Shown: piece after piece, positions 4,812-5,590 of the stretch
Layout of the letters: each line of letters begins with the position of its first letter
Position numbering within the stretch: position 1 is the first letter of the stretch
Assembly: GCA_903832075.1 (NCBI GenBank)
Contig: CAILAF010000579.1
Location: forward strand, 1-5,590
DNA from: an uncultured Chitinophagaceae bacterium
Lineage (GTDB): Bacteria > Bacteroidota > Bacteroidia > Chitinophagales > Chitinophagaceae
Length of the DNA: 5,590 nt
Direction of reading: 5' to 3'
Notes under the pieces: generated by a model
Database searches by the model: none
What the model was told of the DNA's origin: nothing
What the model saw: only the letters and a program-made list of their open reading frames with translations
Position numbers and translations under genes: made by a program

Positions 4812-5590
4812 ATGGCATTAAAAAAGTATAAACCAATGACAGCCGGCACACGCTGGAGAATTGGAAATGCGTATGCTGAAATCACAACCAACGAACCTCA
4901 AAAGAGTTTGTTGGAGCCGATGAAAAATACCGGAGGCCGTAATGCTCAGGGACGTCGTTCTATGAGATATATCGGTGGTGGTAACAAAAAGCATTATCGT
5001 ATCATTGATTTCAAACGTAATAAACAAAATATAGAAGCAACAGTTGTTTCTATTGAATACGATCCAAACCGCACAGCATTTATCGCTTTATTAGAATATG
5101 CTGATGGTGAAAGAAGATATATCATTGCTCCGCAAGGGTTACAAGTTGGAACGAAAGTTTCTTCGGGTGATAATGTGGCTCCTGAAATTGGTAATGCATT
5201 GCCCATGAAGAATATACCATTAGGTACTATGATTCATAATATTGAAATGCAACCGGGACAGGGTGGTAAGTTGATCAGAAGTGCAGGAACATCTGCGCAA
5301 TTGGCTAACAAGGAAGAAAAATATGCAGTATTAAAAATGCCTTCAGGCGAATTGCGTAAAGTATTGATCAATTGTTTTGCAACAGTTGGTATTGTTTCAA
5401 ACAGCGACCATAATTTGGAAACAGCCGGTAAAGCAGGTGTGAATCGTTGGAAGGGTATTCGCCCTCGTAACCGTGGTGTTGCCATGAACCCTGTAGATCA
5501 TCCGATGGGTGGTGGTGAAGGTAAAGCTTCAGGTGGTCAGCCTCGTTCAAGAAACGGACAATATTCAAGAGGATTGAAAACAAGAACAAA
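4812..5590 (+). CDS. rplB: 50S ribosomal protein L2 (3' end cut by window edge)
   Basis: The frame opens at ATG 4812 (MALKKYKPMTAGTRWRIGNA) and runs off the right edge after 259 complete codons; the family is about 274 long, so only some 15 residues should be missing. The N-terminal OB-fold region contains GGRNAQGRRSMRYIGGGNKKHYRIIDFKR (41-69). The C-terminal SH3-like part holds NIPLGTMIHNIEMQPGQGGKLIRSAGTSAQL (134-164), GVNRWKGIRPRNRGVAMNPVDHPMGGGEG (209-237) and a basic tail. The His of DHP (230 here) corresponds to E. coli His229, implicated in peptidyl transfer; the second His of the classical DHPHGGGEG is Met, which I regard as usual for Bacteroidota. L2 bridges the subunits and supports the peptidyl-transferase centre. 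The gene follows rplW by 48 bp; rpsS would be expected next, outside the window. Confidence 0.97.
   Translation, partial: MALKKYKPMTAGTRWRIGNAYAEITTNEPQKSLLEPMKNTGGRNAQGRRSMRYIGGGNKKHYRIIDFKRNKQNIEATVVSIEYDPNRTAFIALLEYADGERRYIIAPQGLQVGTKVSSGDNVAPEIGNALPMKNIPLGTMIHNIEMQPGQGGKLIRSAGTSAQLANKEEKYAVLKMPSGELRKVLINCFATVGIVSNSDHNLETAGKAGVNRWKGIRPRNRGVAMNPVDHPMGGGEGKASGGQPRSRNGQYSRGLKTRT

Noticed and set aside
4497..5589. Leftward open frames opposite rplW and rplB
   Set aside because: They are antisense to clear ribosomal protein genes and have no recognisable motifs.

Overview
The window looks like chromosomal DNA from a member of the Bacteroidota, probably near Chitinophagaceae. The reasons are an AT-rich composition, start codons preceded by A-rich stretches instead of Shine-Dalgarno sequences, a textbook Bacteroidota sigma-A promoter (TTTG, 20 bp, TAnnTTTG) in front of rpsJ, and ribosomal proteins with the lineage's style (L2 with DHPMGGGEG, L3 with GSSYPARVFKGMRMAGRMG). 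The family-level placement is inference.

Left part (1-1926): the C-terminal end of a phenylacetate-CoA ligase/CapK-type adenylating enzyme reads rightward into the window. Facing it are two leftward genes that may be co-transcribed. Upstream is a protein of the L-2-amino-thiazoline-4-carboxylate (ATC) hydrolase family; downstream is a small exported protein of unknown function. Middle (1927-2550): a 624-bp gene-free, divergent intergenic region. It holds a strong interrupted hairpin, three degenerate tandem 11-mers, a perfect 16-bp palindrome and the rpsJ promoter.

Right part (2551-5590): the start of the S10 ribosomal protein operon in the usual order rpsJ-rplC-rplD-rplW-rplB (S10, L3, L4, L23, L2), with rplB cut by the window edge. 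The proteins encoded here build the small-subunit head (S10) and the exit tunnel, peptidyl-transferase surroundings and L23 docking site of the large subunit. From rplC onward spacing is short (21, 27 and 48 bp). The rpsJ-rplC gap is instead 305 bp, carries no credible gene and is dense in inverted repeats, several mutually exclusive, so it is a candidate structured regulatory leader.

The most striking anomaly is an in-frame TGA at codon 25 of rplW (4536-4538). The reading frame is otherwise perfect on both sides, and no in-frame ATG downstream could rescue it. All seven Trp codons in the other genes I checked are TGG, so a general UGA=Trp code is unlikely. A sequencing or assembly error, a recent nonsense mutation, or read-through of an essential gene are the options. 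I see no CRISPR array, transposase, tRNA or rRNA.
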